DNA from: Ixodes scapularis
Taxonomy: Eukaryota; Arthropoda; Arachnida; Ixodida; Ixodidae
Direction: 5' to 3'
DNA: 64,000 nucleotides
Assembly (NCBI RefSeq): GCF_016920785.2
Contig: NW_024609839.1
Span: forward strand, 26,912,749-26,976,748
In this document: positions 1 to 10,643 of the stretch, one piece after another
How positions within the stretch are numbered: the first letter of the stretch is position 1
Layout of the letters: each line of letters starts with the position of its first letter
The notes under the pieces: model-generated
What the model saw: the letters and a program-made list of their open reading frames with translations, nothing else
The model's database searches: none
What the model was told of the DNA's origin: nothing
Translations under genes and position numbers: made by a program

Positions 1-1321
1 AACGCTTTGCGTGCTCCAAGAAATAGTGGCGTCGCAACGACTCTATTTCTTGGCGTTCGCAAAAGTTGTACGGTGCGCTATTCTAAAACTCGCCATTATT
101 CCGAACACTGGCTTCGAATAAGTGCGTCGACTTTAAGCGGAGAAGACGGCAGTTGAGGTTCGAGGTGAGACGCACTTATTCCAACCGCGATATTATTAAT
201 AACAAAAAGGAGGGATTGAAAGAGACTGATTTAAAGGTGAAGCCAAAGGCTGTCTCTACTAAAAAAAGAGTATACAAAAAGAAAAAGAACATTGCGGTTT
301 CTTTCTTGGCAAAAGAGGAAGCGGTTTGAGATAAAGGTAATATTTTGCGGGGAGCCGTCGGCTGGGGCGGCGTCCGTTCGAGGGAGGGTACTCTGCTTTA
401 AGAAAAGACAGGGACACTTTCGGCTTGGGTTCTGTTTTTTTTTTTGTTTTTTTTTTTCTTGTCCTCCGAGCTTGTATATATTGGGTGTGCGAACCAGGGG
501 TTCGCTTGATTTACGAATGTCAACCGTTCAAGCAAAAAAGAACCACACAAACGTACACGTAAATACTTCGCCAGGCATTTTGACAGAAGGATGCGAGTAT
601 TTATCGCGGGAGTTCCCGACTTTTTGAGATTACACAAAAGACCGCAGTGCCGGAGCGCGTCCATTTCCAGCTGCGGTCCAAAGAGTATATATATAAATAA
701 GAAGGCCGTTTAAGATAGTGGGTGTTTCTGTTTATTCTTTTTTGTGTGTGTTTATTGTTATATTCCGTACTGCATATTGTGCGATTCTCTCGGTCTGCGT
801 TTCGTCTTTTGGTGTCGAGCGTCGGAGACGCAAACCCACATATATTTAATCTCAGCTTTGTGTGCCTTGGATTACGAGCCGTACACGCGGCGAATGCGAT
901 ATCGTCCGAGTTATGGGGACGCCTCTGAAGAATACGCATACGTTTATGCCCACAAAAGATAGTGTCAAAGATAACAACAAAAAAAAGTAATAAAACGAAT
1001 TTTAAAAAAAAGACGTCAAAGGCTCGATAGTACAAAAGAGAAGCTTTAAGAGACGAACTGAAAGGCGAGAGGCAGCAATTACGTTTCGCCCCGTGTGTGT
1101 ACACACGGCCACCGCAAGTCGTAATTCTTCTTTTGAATACTCCGACTTGAATGGAGGCGCCTTTTCATTGGAAAATGGGTCAGCGAGTTTACCTGGGTGG
1201 TCAAAAATGACGTCGAGAGTTTTCCCGTACCAAAAGCGCTGTATGTGTTTCTGTTATGGTAGTAAGCTGACGTTAACGGACGTTAAGCACCGAATGAAAG
1301 CTATACGCGGAGAGCAAGCCA
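1..1321. other. Intergenic or intronic DNA with small inverted repeats
   Basis: No gene is supported here. The stretch holds an 11-bp inverted repeat (16-26 with 43-53) and a perfect 13-bp inverted repeat (116-128 with 169-181, loop about 40 nt). It also has T-runs near 431-460 and A-rich DNA near 970-1010. Open frames on both strands are short and look random. Confidence 0.6.
116..181. repeat. 13-bp perfect inverted repeat (stem-loop)
   Basis: GAATAAGTGCGTC at 116-128 is exactly reverse-complemented at 169-181. The loop is 40 nt. It may be a small fold-back or chance; no further pairing of the flanks is convincing. Confidence 0.5.
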
Positions 1322-1516
1322 GCCGTCTGCTTCATGCGCGGGGGTTACGGTGACGTCAAAATGACGAAGATCTCTGATTGGCTTTGGTTGAAAGAATGCT
1401 AGGTGCCTCGATCTTTAGGTGCCTCGGGGTCTACCTACTATTTTTTTTTCAATTAGCCAATTAGGGCTCAGCGTTCTGAAGTCATCGCAACGCCATGTGC
1501 AAAAAGCAGACGAACT
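1322..1516. mobile_element. Fold-back MITE, GTGGGTAGA-core TIR family, diverged copy
   Basis: The left arm (CGTCTGCTTCATGCGCGGGGG..GTGACGTCAAAATGACG, in pieces) is the imperfect reverse complement of the right arm, which ends AAAAAGCAGACGAAC at about 1516. The right half (CTACCTACTAT, TTCAAT, CTCAGCGTTCTGA) matches the cleaner copy at 60715-60910. It carries no coding capacity. This copy is the most diverged of four in the window. Confidence 0.55.
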
Positions 1517-2675
1517 TGCCGTCCGGGTGCCGACGCTGTATGGCTGATGGGGCCAATCAGACAGCGTCGAAAGCGATGTCTGATTTTGTGCGTGTTATAT
1601 GATCGCTGAACCAATCATAAAGAAAATAAGCGTAGTGACTTGCGCTTTTGCCGCTGAGTGATTTGTTTCTTTACCTCGCACCGTGGGCTGCGTCTGAACT
1701 AAGCAGAAACGAAGTATAGTTGGGGCGCATTCATCTATTCTAGCTGGCAGTACTGTTGAATTTCATGTTAAAGCTCTTTAGCATATTCCTACGACTGTCA
1801 TCCAGGGTAAATATAGACACGAGTCTGAAATCCTAGCACACAGCGGTAAAAAGAGGAAATAATATTAATAACATGATTTTTGCTTTTTACAGCGCTCTTG
1901 GCATCGGGGTTGTTCTTTGTTCTGCGTGACTATGCCCTTCTGACGATCTTGCAGTTGGATATGTGCGAAGGTATCTAAAAAAACAGTCTTGCAAAAGCGC
2001 ACCCTTCCTCCTGCCCTCAACAGTGTCACGTCGTCAGCCCAAACAAACATGGCGGCGCACATGGAACTGATAAAAAAAAAAAGAATCATTCTCAAAATTG
2101 TTTGCGCGTGTTTCCTTTTTTTTTTTTTGTTTGCACACGCCACAGTACTGTTTTAAACGAGGCACTACAGCCCGCCGTTGATGACATAGCAAGAAATAGT
2201 GAAGGGAAAAAAAAGTTCAGTTTTACCATTTTTTTAAATATTAGTTAAAATTGTATCTCAACCGATAAGTCGATTGCTTACTAAATCAAATGATGGAGAT
2301 TCATCGAGTGTAATGTTTTCATAGATGGTCAGCATTATAGGCTACTTCACGCTCCTCCTACACGCAGCGTGCTTATAGTCTCCTATACTCCAGATCACGC
2401 CACAGCGCCTGCTTTCTGTGCGCGCAGCTGGTTCGCTCTGACGTTAACGGGCCTGTTACAACATGTTCCACCAATCACGGCGCCCTTTGTCTCGCCACTT
2501 GTGACCTCGTCCTCCCCCAAGTTTCACCCAATGAGTGGGCACGTTATCGAGCCACTTGCTCGATACCACACGCAAGGTCACACAGCTATGGGAATACTGT
2601 AATTGCAATTTCATATAAAAATTACACCATCTTCCCGAGGGGAACCATGGGGTGATGCGGAGCATCGTTCCATCA
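1517..2675. other. Non-coding stretch
   Basis: No gene or clear repeat was found. The stretch is AT-rich with A/T runs near 2068-2130 and 2205-2240. CCAAT-like ATTGG/CCAAT words occur at about 1553 and 1610 but without a convincing core promoter. Confidence 0.5.
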
Positions 2676-3081
2676 CACTTCATCGGAAGAACGGAGTGGA
2701 GTCAACAGCGGTGAACTGAACGCGCGCAGAAATTGGTTTGCTCTTTGTGTTTATACAGCCTTGATGGAGATGCGCCTCAACGGGTAATCGGTCTCTTAGC
2801 TGTACATGAGAAATTTAGCCAGTGCAGTACTACCGCTAACATGGGATTCTTAACGTGCATCACGCAGTAGTGATCACACGAACGCGTGCCGGCACGAAAC
2901 TCATCCAGATCGAAACGGGCGGGGGCGGCGGGGACTAGTTCAGGGTCTGCCGCTCGCTTCAAGCGTTTGCGCTCAGCGTCGCGTGCTCTTCGCTGCGCAG
3001 CTTTGTCTGCAGTGGACGCTTCCGTCAGACTTCATCGGAAGAACGGAGTGAGTCAACAGCGGTGAACTGAACGCGCGCAGC
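2676..3081. repeat. About 50-bp direct repeats flanking a SINE
   Basis: The block ACTTCATCGGAAGAACGGAG..TCAACAGCGGTGAACTGAACG at about 2678-2731 recurs at about 3031-3081 with a one-base length difference. Its spacing is about 353 bp and a minus-strand SINE lies between. It could be a local duplication or two copies of the same dispersed repeat; it is far too long for a SINE target-site duplication. Confidence 0.6.
2785..2945 (-). mobile_element. tRNA-SINE (GCACGTTAAAGA-core family), copy 1, 5' truncated
   Basis: Read on the minus strand, the element runs GATCTGGATGAG, a CG-rich segment, ATCACTACTGCGTG, GCACGTTAAGAATCCC and ends CTGGCTAAATTTCTCAT. The same ordered blocks occur in four other places in the window (6590, 47454, 49925, 50120). 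The tRNA-like head with B-box seen in the 6.6 and 50.1 kb copies is not recognisable here. The conserved central segment resembles the widespread conserved core of invertebrate tRNA-SINEs; the exact family name is not certain. Confidence 0.7.
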
Positions 3082-3183
3082 GCGCTACCGCTGCTTATAT
3101 TCACACTTGAAGGAGAGGAGACTAGAGGAAGAGAGTTGCGCATGCGCGCGCGGTGTGAGCAGAAGCGAACGCACGCGAAGTGC

Positions 3184-3322
3184 ACGCAGCTGGTAGCTGC
3201 GTGCTCTTCGCGCAGCTGTTGGAGAGAGAGAGAACGCACGCGCAGCTGTCGGAGAGAGGGACGCAGCTGGTAGCTGCGTGCACTTCGCGCAGCTGTTGGA
3301 GAGAGAGAGAACGCACGCGCAG
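3184..3322. repeat. 77-bp tandem duplication (1.8 copies)
   Basis: ACGCAGCTGGTAGCTGCGTG starts at 3184 and again at 3261, each followed by TTCGCGCAGCTGTTGGAGAG and a GA run. The flanks at about 3133 and 3327 also share AGAGTTGCGCATGCG. The short open frames here only translate this tandem structure. Confidence 0.75.
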
Positions 3323-4200
3323 CGAGGAGAGTTGCGCATGCGTAGTGTGAGTGCGGACTACGACGCCGCGGGACATAGACCCGAGCAAGAGATGCTCCGC
3401 ATCTAAAACTCGAACTTCGCGCGAAGAATGCGGTATCTACGGCATTACCTTGTGCTGACACAGAATAAGGTCCACACAGAACTGACCGCGAGACTTCCTT
3501 GTCAATAAGCTCGTTTCTTCTTTCCTCTATTTATCGGTATCGGGCTGACGTTTTCTAGAAATATTATCCACGTATGCATTTGCCCCTACATCATAAGCCG
3601 CGATAAACGCCGAGTTCCTGTCGCTATCAAAAATAGACATCAAGAAACACCAAACTGTGGAAAATAGAAATCTCGGAAAAATACAATCCAAATTTGAAAA
3701 GAAAATGAAAAAAGGATTCATTGGTGGATCCTTAGGGAATGCGTTATCATGACCCTTTGGGAAACGCCTCACAGGTGAGAAACGCTAATGCCAATCCCTC
3801 TACATTTTTGCTTTAGCTTTGTCTTTTGCTTCCTCTTTTTGGCTTCGTTACGGCGTCAGTGTTAGCGTTTACCTAAAAGAGACGTGTGCGGCCTTTCCCA
3901 AAGGTCACACTAACGCCTTCTCTGAGGATTGACCAATGGATCTTTCAGTTTGTCCGGCTTTGGGGGTTCCTTTTGGAAACCTCTTTTGGAAGGGTGTTTG
4001 GTGACGTACGCTGTGTATCTTTTTTGGAGGACATATTACATCTTGTGTATCCCGTCTCCTTCGTTCGCAATCTGTCTTCTTATGCCGCCTACTTGACCCA
4101 GCGCTAATATCTTTGTTCACCGTCTACTTTGTAGCAAAACCCAAGGCACAAGCCTTCCCCACACTTGCAAGTTTAGACTCGCCCCAGTATCCGGGAGCGG
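3323..4200. other. Non-coding stretch
   Basis: No gene was recognised. The related words ACCTTTGGGAAACGCCTC (minus sense near 3755) and GGCCTTTCCCAAAGGTCAC (3889) hint at a diverged inverted repeat of about 170 bp spacing. Nothing else is supportable. Confidence 0.4.
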
Positions 4201-4279
4201 ATTGGTTTCGGCCCCGTGACGTCACCTCCCTCTCGCCTCGCTGCGCCGCGCGCCCATTGGTTTCCGCCCTGTGACGTCA
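4201..4279. promoter_or_regulatory. Duplicated inverted CCAAT box plus CRE module
   Basis: ATTGG (inverted CCAAT, NF-Y type) at 4201 is followed 16 bases later by TGACGTCA (CRE, CREB/ATF type) at 4217. The same pair recurs at 4256 and 4272 with identical 16-base offset inside a 55-bp direct duplication. The surroundings are GC-rich with CpG. Downstream on the plus strand there is a pyrimidine-rich stretch and a CCACAG acceptor-like site at about 4334. Paired CCAAT-CRE sites with fixed spacing are a known promoter arrangement; that this is a promoter is inference, and no attached gene was found. Confidence 0.45.
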
Positions 4280-6012
4280 CTACTCTCCTCTTCTCTACGC
4301 GGCGCGCTTTCCTTTCCACTGTTTTGTCCACAGACGGACGCCGTCGGCTTTTCCCTGTCACGTGGGTACTAATGCGAACGCATAAAAAGGAAATGAAGCT
4401 AGAAAACACGGAAATTCTTGGAGAAGCTTCAAGGAGCAAGTGCCAATTTTTCAGAAGTCTTAGATACCATAAAGCGTTTGGGAACAACTAACTATGGCCC
4501 AAAAATAGTCATTCATCTAAGTCGTTCAAAAGAACAGGTGCTTGCGTAGCAGATGCTTGACGCGTGTTTGTTTGGAGACCCCTTTCCGAAAGTATCTGTC
4601 TTGGAAGAATCTTCCGTGTTTAAAGACCCGCGCACACAATTCTAATATTACCGGTCCGTTGGAAGTCCCCACAGGCGCAGCGTTACACTAAAACTCCTCC
4701 TCAAAACAAAAAGGTTTCAATTGTGCAGAAATAAAAAAGACATTAGAAAACCATTGTCCGGGTAGAATGGTCCCAAAAGCTTTTTTACAACCTTGCCAGC
4801 TCCGCGATGCGACTGTAAAACCGGCGAAGGTTGGCGAAAGTATTAAAAGAACACACACACACAGTGGGAAGGTAGGCGGAAAAGAGAGAAGGGACACAGG
4901 AGAAGATGGCGCGGGGTGCAGTGTGCTACAAAGATGCGAGAGGACGCAAGGAAGAGGGAGAAACCGAAGGGCAAATCGAAAACGGGCACTTTAACGCCGA
5001 AGACCGCTGGCACGCTGCAGGTCCACACAATCTTTCGATGAGCTCGTAAAAGCGAAGCAGCCGACTGCAACAAAGGACGGATCCGACGTGTGCGCTGCCC
5101 GCGCCGAATGGCCGATAAAAAACGCTCCCGAGGAAAGCTCGCACCACACACAACCGGTGTATGTGTCCCGACAGCGGGAACGCCGTCTTTTTCGTTTCCT
5201 AGCAAAACTCACACACAGAGAAAAGACGAGAGAGACGCCGGCGAACAGCCGCGCCGATGTTTGATTTATCCCCGGCTAATGCGGATTTCCGCAGGGATCT
5301 AGACGGGAGGGGGAAGCTCGGAGGAAAAAAACAACAAAAAATACTCTCGCTACGAGCAGAGGTGGGTGTACCCAGACTAGCTCTAAACGATCGCTCTTAA
5401 ACCATCCGCGGGAGAACGTTGGCACAGTACTTCCCTATGGTGTGACTGCAGAGTTGCAGTGAAGAAGAGTGACTGGCGTTTCGATCTGGGAACCCACGCG
5501 TTTTCGAGAGCGGAGCGAGCTGTGCAGTGGGCGTCACGTCTAGTGCATAACGAATGTGCAGTAGACGTGAATTAACGCAATTCTGTTGTGCGCATGTTCA
5601 TAGATGAGAAACAGGATAACTGGCATGCAGTTGGTATGGGTTCATCTTGAAACAGCGCGTATGGGCGGAGGAAAGAAGTGACGGTCCAAGCGCTGACTAA
5701 CAACTGAGGGTTTATTCTTGATAAACAGCGAAAAAAACATTAAAAAAACACACGACTTTTTAATCATGATGAAATGGCGCTTGGACATCGCAGAATGAAG
5801 TGTTATCAGTTATGCAATTCCATGGCACTATTCCCGGATCTAACAATTCGCAACTGTAATCGATGGTGGTACCGCGGTGTGAGAATCGCGCTCCCTATAG
5901 TTCGTGGATGATCGGCGTCATAATAAACGGCCTTACCTACACCTTCCTGACGTGAAAAAAATAACGTAAAGCTCTAATTCTGCTCGCATATAGCAAAACT
6001 AGAATTACTTAC
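4280..6012. other. Non-coding stretch
   Basis: No gene is supported. A short CA run lies near 4855. Small CpG-rich patches lie at 4990-5290. A consensus-looking minus-strand donor (GTAAGG) at about 5936 has only 10 bases between it and a possible acceptor, too short for an ordinary exon. Confidence 0.45.
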
Positions 6013-6130
6013 GCGTCGCAGACCCAGACTTGTACAGCTGTTCTGCGACGATCATCCAGATGACAGCCATTTTTATAGGCACCAGTGCGCCCCCCATAGA
6101 CCATGAAAGTGGTGAATTCTCCCTTACTCT
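6013..6130 (-). CDS. Candidate internal coding exon, 38 codons
   Basis: On the minus strand a pyrimidine-rich tract ends in TTTGGCAG, followed by a 118-bp segment open in one frame and then a consensus donor, GC|GTAAGT. The frame enters in phase 1 and leaves in phase 2. The peptide contains EFTTFMVYGGRTGAY, NGCHLDD and AVQVWVCDA, a mixed composition unlike translated simple repeat. No family is recognised. Caution: the acceptor lies in a 15-bp hairpin (AATTCTCCCTTACT and its complement, 6117-6154), so this could be part of a dispersed repeat that carries splice-like sites. Confidence 0.35.
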
Positions 6131-6154
6131 CTGCCAAAGACAGTAAGGGAGAAT
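6117..6154. repeat. 14-15 bp stem-loop
   Basis: AATTCTCCCTTACT at 6117-6130 is reverse-complemented by AGTAAGGGAGAATT at 6141-6154, with a 10-nt loop. It coincides with the acceptor of the candidate exon on the minus strand. Confidence 0.7.
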
Positions 6155-6585
6155 TGCCTGACTCACCCAGGTTGAACCATTTTTTTTATTCTGTGAGCCT
6201 TTACAATCTCACGAGCTTTTTGGTCTGTGTATACAACATGGCAGTACCTTCTAGTAAAGGTATACACGCGCGGTCACGACAGCAATACGCAAAATGCGAG
6301 CACGCGGTTCCTGTTATCGAATTACGGCGCTCCCGCAGGCGAATGTTCGGGCATCTCCCCGTTTGCCCGATATGCACCTTTCCTGTTTGATGCTATCCGA
6401 TGGAACCAATCAAAGATCATCGAAACACACCAACATAGTGTTCGTCATGCTTCTGTACGTGACCTATCACCGCTAAGCCAATCATATTCAGGGAAGGCCC
6501 AGAGATGCACGCTTTTGACGCTGTCTGATTAGTCTTATCACCTTGTAGCGTTGGTTACATGCGGACGTAAGCAATTAGTCAGCAC
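6155..6585. other. Non-coding stretch
   Basis: No gene or repeat with internal support. Several CCAAT/ATTGG words (6400, 6480, 6588) occur without a core promoter. Confidence 0.4.
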
Positions 6586-6589
6586 CAAT

Positions 6590-6790
6590 GGGCGTCTGGT
6601 GTCTCCACTGTAGATGAGAAATTTAACCAGCGCCGTGCGACCACTAGCCCTGGAGTTTTAACGTGCATCACGAAGTCGTGATTACACAACCACATGAAGG
6701 TACGATGTTCATTCACATTGGAACGGTCACGAGTGGGAATTGAACCTAGGATTTCCGAGATCGGCAGCACGAGAAATCGCTTCGGTTGGC
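6590..6790 (-). mobile_element. tRNA-SINE (GCACGTTAAAGA-core family), copy 2, with tRNA-like head
   Basis: Minus strand. A tRNA-like head includes a B-box-like GGTTCAATTCC (plus-strand gggaattgaacc near 6736-6747). It is followed by GTGACCGTTCC, a GTGGTTGTGTAATCACGACTTCGTG-like segment (in pieces), GCACGTTAAAACTCC and CTGGTTAAATTTCTCATCTACAG. The block order matches the copies at 2785, 47454, 49925 and 50120. It is the most complete copy together with 50120. Confidence 0.75.
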
Positions 6791-6799
6791 CCGAGCTGC

Positions 6800-8055
6800 G
6801 TCCCAACTGCCCCTTGAGTTCAACATGCATGGTCGTGCACATCGCCAGAGGTTAGGTTCTAAATACTGCAGTTGCTATGGGGCTGAAATCGTCTCGAGGC
6901 AAGACGAAATAACTCCCTCAATAATGGGGTCTTTGAAGGAGGGACGAGTCTCTAATCTTAGGCAAAGCAAATAACTCTATGGACGCTTCTAGATTTCATG
7001 CGTGAAGCTAGGGCTTAGAAGTGCTAATATAATTCCCACTGGCAAGGGAATGTGATTCCATTTGGTGTCCCATGGGTGATCGGTGGGTCCAGGAGTCGAC
7101 GCCAGTGACTCTCATTAACGTTATTAAGCTACAAAAGGGTACCCATCTGTCCATAACGAGGACATTGCCTGGCATTCAATCAGCGCCCCGTTTAGCTCGA
7201 CAGGTACTTGCTCTTCTAAGCAAGCTCGAATAACTGCGTGCCGTAACGTTGGCGCAGAGATTGTGCTTTTCTTCTACGGTTCCAAACGACCCAGGCGACA
7301 ACACCAGTGTTTTTTTCTTACAGCGACAGCTGAGAGTGTGCAGTGGTGTGACAACAATGATGGTCAACCAGCAAAACGCAAGCCCGTACTGCCGTGGGAA
7401 GCACGGAATCGACGGCGGTTCCCGAGAGCTTCCGATTCGTGACACGGCTGCCGCCACTTGTCGATCGCGCGGTGGGAACTTGGGTGGTCGCTAGTCAGCT
7501 CAATTCAATTCAATTCAATTCAACTCAATTCAATTATTTTTTATTTTATTCGTTCCTTTTGGTATAAAAAGAGATGGGAGAGGAGAAAAACCAGTACAAG
7601 AAACTGCTTGGCAGAGTCCCCTAGCCGCCAGACGGTTGCGCGACTGTTCCGAGACGCAAGTGTGCAGTGCGCCTTGAAGTCGCCGTAAAGCAACTCCATA
7701 CATTATAAAGAAGACACGGTGTAGACACGATGAGAGAACTATTTCCGGACATGCCTGAAGCAAGTTCGAGTATGTTCGCTCAAGGCACCCTATAGTTCGC
7801 TCCATACATAGGTATGCTTCAATTATGTCTGTAGACAGTTTTTTTTTTTTGACGCCTCAAGCAATGTCTGCTGACCGTCGGTTGTATGTTATAGTGTCAG
7901 CAGTCTGACGTCGGCTTAATACATATCATACAAAAAACAGTCTACAGGCACTGCCACGCGTGTTCCTTCGGTTTATGACGGTGACATTGGTCACACAAAA
8001 CAAATGTCTTTATACATGTTCTAAGCATATATATGTAAGAAGTAACATGCTTAGC
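6800..8055. other. Non-coding stretch with a pentanucleotide run
   Basis: It contains a CAATT repeat run at about 7500-7535. Near 7830-7990 there are AGACAGTTTTTT and ATACAAAAAACAGTCTAC words, likely ends of a diverged fold-back; related words recur near 12080 and 41130. No gene is supported. Confidence 0.5.
7498..7535. repeat. (CAATT)n microsatellite
   Basis: Seven imperfect CAATT units in tandem, followed by T-rich DNA. Confidence 0.9.
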
Positions 8056-8256
8056 TATAGGGAGTATTCACTGGACGCCATATTTGTGGGTGCTGTTTAG
8101 AGCGCACGCTCAGAACAAGCTCACATTAATAGGCAGCTAAGACCGGCACTCTTGATGGTGCGGAATGCACGTTGCAAAAGAACTGTGGAAGCTCGCCATC
8201 AGTACGCGCTCAGCATTCGCGCACACAGCTATGGCCGCCACTGAATACTCCCTATA
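8056..8256. mobile_element. TA-flanked MITE, family A, copy 1
   Basis: Terminal inverted repeats TAGGGAGTATTCACTGG and CCACTGAATACTCCCTA are flanked by TA on both sides. The internal sequence (GAGCGCACGCTCAGAACAAG, GACCGGCACTCTTGATGGTG, GCGCTCAGCATTCGCGCAC) is shared, partly in opposite orientation, with copies at 25471-25670 and 58186-58384. The length of about 200 bp, no coding capacity and TA duplication suggest a Tc1/mariner-type non-autonomous element; the superfamily is inference. Confidence 0.8.
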
Positions 8257-10198
8257 CATTGATGAGGAGAGTCTGCTAATCGTTCTGTCATCACGTTTGC
8301 AGTAAAACACCGCGTCTTCTGGAGGTCGTATGAACAGTGCGACTGCAGCTTTAAGAGATACCCAGTGTCGCCGGCCGCAGCGCAAGAACCCGGAGGTGCG
8401 CGCGGGGAATCGAACACGCCATTAGCAGCCAAAAGAGCGGGCCGCCAAGAAAAAGTAAAAAAGAGCGCCATAAAAGCAGCAGCTTGGCGGAGTAGTAGAA
8501 TTCCACAGAGAGTACGCGCTAAAAGGGCGCTGTTCTCTCTCGCTGTCGAGTGAAGCAGCTCGGTAGAACGGCCTCCGCCCCGTCAAAGTCCCTCGTAAAA
8601 TAAGCGCTACGACTTATACACGTAACGTCTCCGAACGAGCAAGAGATGGCGAGTACCTAGAGCCGCGCAAATAAACGGAGCCAGCGAGTTGTACTTTGGG
8701 GGGAGGAAAACAATGAACGGGAAAAGAGGGCGGAAGAATACGAGGTAAATGGAGGAGGGGGGAGAGAAGGGCACGGCTCACTGCGTAATAGAGCAACACA
8801 AAAAAGCCACACAAGCCGTCGTCGACACAGCTGGATTTGCCAGGCTTTCGGTTCGGAATGATACGGCGCCGTAAAGTGGCCACCGTAAAAAAGAGAAGAG
8901 TAAGAAAAAAAAAAGAAAAAATAAGGCTCACTAAACATGACAGTGAAAGAGGTGGGAAATAAAAAAAAAAAATGGAAAGCGATGAAATCAATCAAGAATG
9001 GGGAGCGGTTTTTGCTTCGTTCACCCGCTTTTTCTGAGCGTCTACCGATTTTGACGAACCTGTTTGACTATACTGTAAGCAATAGGGCAAACTTGTAAGA
9101 TGGCGAGATCTCTTCTTTTTCTTTTGCTTTAATACCTGAGAAGATATAGGGAGACATTGGCTGCCGCGTTAGTGGTGCGTTGATTCCTTTGCACATGGGA
9201 ACCATTAAGCCACGCTCACACTGATAATACATGGCACAAAGAACTGTCTGAGGGTGACTGTCTGAAGCTTGTTTGCTTCTTTGCACGACATTGCTGTCAC
9301 ATGCATCGTAAAAACCGACTGCCTGCAGAGATGTTCGAAGAATACAAAAGTATGAAGCAAACATGCGTGGAACATGCCAGAGGTGAATCAGCAAATAATT
9401 ATGCCATCATATCTTCAGCGAACGCCGTGTGATATGCATGATCAGCGTGGCAGCGGCTCTAATGGTCATTCACTCGACAGTACCCAATTGTTACCGAAAC
9501 CGAACACCGCGCACGACACCTCACAACATAATCCAAGGTATACAATTACACAATTTACATTAGGGTGCAATAATGTGTTATGCGATTTGCATGCAGTACA
9601 TCGTAAGCTCTGGTATCAATCGATAAGTGTGTGGGTGTGTTTTTTTTTTTTTTCTTTTTTTAATTTATATGATACATTTTTGATTGTTCACTTCTAACGG
9701 AACAGATAAGATTGCGGATTAAGAGTCATTGCCTTAGATTTTGGGTTGCACGATAAAGATTCGACATGACCCACATCGACCCTCGGGATATACGCTATCC
9801 AAGATTCGCTTCATTGGGATGCGTGCCTTTGGAGTTATGTTTAATCAATTAAAGTCAGTGTTTGCTTTGTAATTAACTAGAGACTAGTGCCTTGTACGAA
9901 ACAGCAGCGCGAAAGACAGAGGATACGTTAGGGTGGAGGGCCCATTGGTAAGACAAATATATTTAAGAAATATGTGAAATTCAAACTCCCACTCGAAGGC
10001 ACTGTTAAGTGTCATATCTCCACAACTGCGGTTGAGTTAGTTCGGGCACGAGGACTTTAAACTTCTTAGGTTTATATGTACGAAGAGAGCTCCAAAAGAG
10101 ATCAAGGCTTTTGGGGCTCTCTTTGTAATAGTCTTGTGTACAAACGTCATAAGGCGGTTATTTGGACGAGTTTGTAACGATTGATTCTGGTGAAAATT
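8257..10198. other. Non-coding stretch
   Basis: No gene is supported. T-rich runs lie at 9641-9665 and A-rich runs at 8900-8975. The open frames are short and rich in F, K and S, as expected from A/T runs. Confidence 0.5.
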
Positions 10199-10289
10199 GT
10201 GCACAAATAGAAAGGAACAAAGGAGAGAGGACGATGGTTAAAATTGCGCTTGCCTCTTCTCTCTCCTCTGTTCCTTTCTATTTGTGTGC
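10199..10289. repeat. Fold-back hairpin with about 32-bp arms
   Basis: GTGCACAAATAGAAAGGAAC.. at 10199-10230 is complemented by ..GTTCCTTTCTATTTGTGTGC at 10257-10289 with about three mismatches and a loop near 26 nt. It resembles other fold-back elements in this window in layout. Confidence 0.8.
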
Positions 10290-10458
10290 CATTGTAACCA
10301 ATGTAAACGTCGTAATACTTTACAGCTGTGCCAAAAACTTTCAGCAAAGCCGATAAAGGCATCGCGCACGACGCCTTGCAACATAATCAACGTAGAGAGT
10401 GTAGTGTTTTGGCGCATACATGACACTTGGATTGACGTCGCATCGGCGGCCATTGTAA

Positions 10459-10640
10459 AGGCCCGTTCACACTCTTGCGACCGAGTAAGACCGAGAAAAA
10501 CCAGACTGTTTTTTAAGCCTCTTGCGACCTCTTAGAACCAGCTCCGCTGCATTGCATCCGGTCCTAAGAACTCGCAAAAGGCTTAAAAACCGGTCCGGTC
10601 TCTCTCGGTCTTACTCGGCCGCAAAAGTGTAAGCGGCGCT
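10459..10640. mobile_element. Harbinger-like MITE (GGCCCGTTCACAC family), copy 1
   Basis: The TIR begins AGGCCCGTTCACACTCTTGC and is mirrored at the right end. The flanks carry a TAA on each side (10456-10458 and 10641-10643). The interior holds TTAAGCCTCTTGCGACCTCT.. and its complement, so the whole element folds back. A second copy at 44852-45034 is 183 bp long and also has TAA flanks. A 3-bp TWA-type duplication with GGCC-type ends fits PIF/Harbinger; the superfamily is inference. Confidence 0.85.
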
Positions 10641-10643
10641 TAA

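Noticed and set aside
3184..3322. CRISPR-like direct repeats
   Set aside because: Only two contiguous 77-bp units without unique spacers, in eukaryotic DNA; it is a tandem duplication.
5926..5956. Micro-exon of 10 bp with GTAAGG donor
   Set aside because: Although a pyrimidine-rich acceptor-like site precedes it, 10 bp is too short to support without transcript data.
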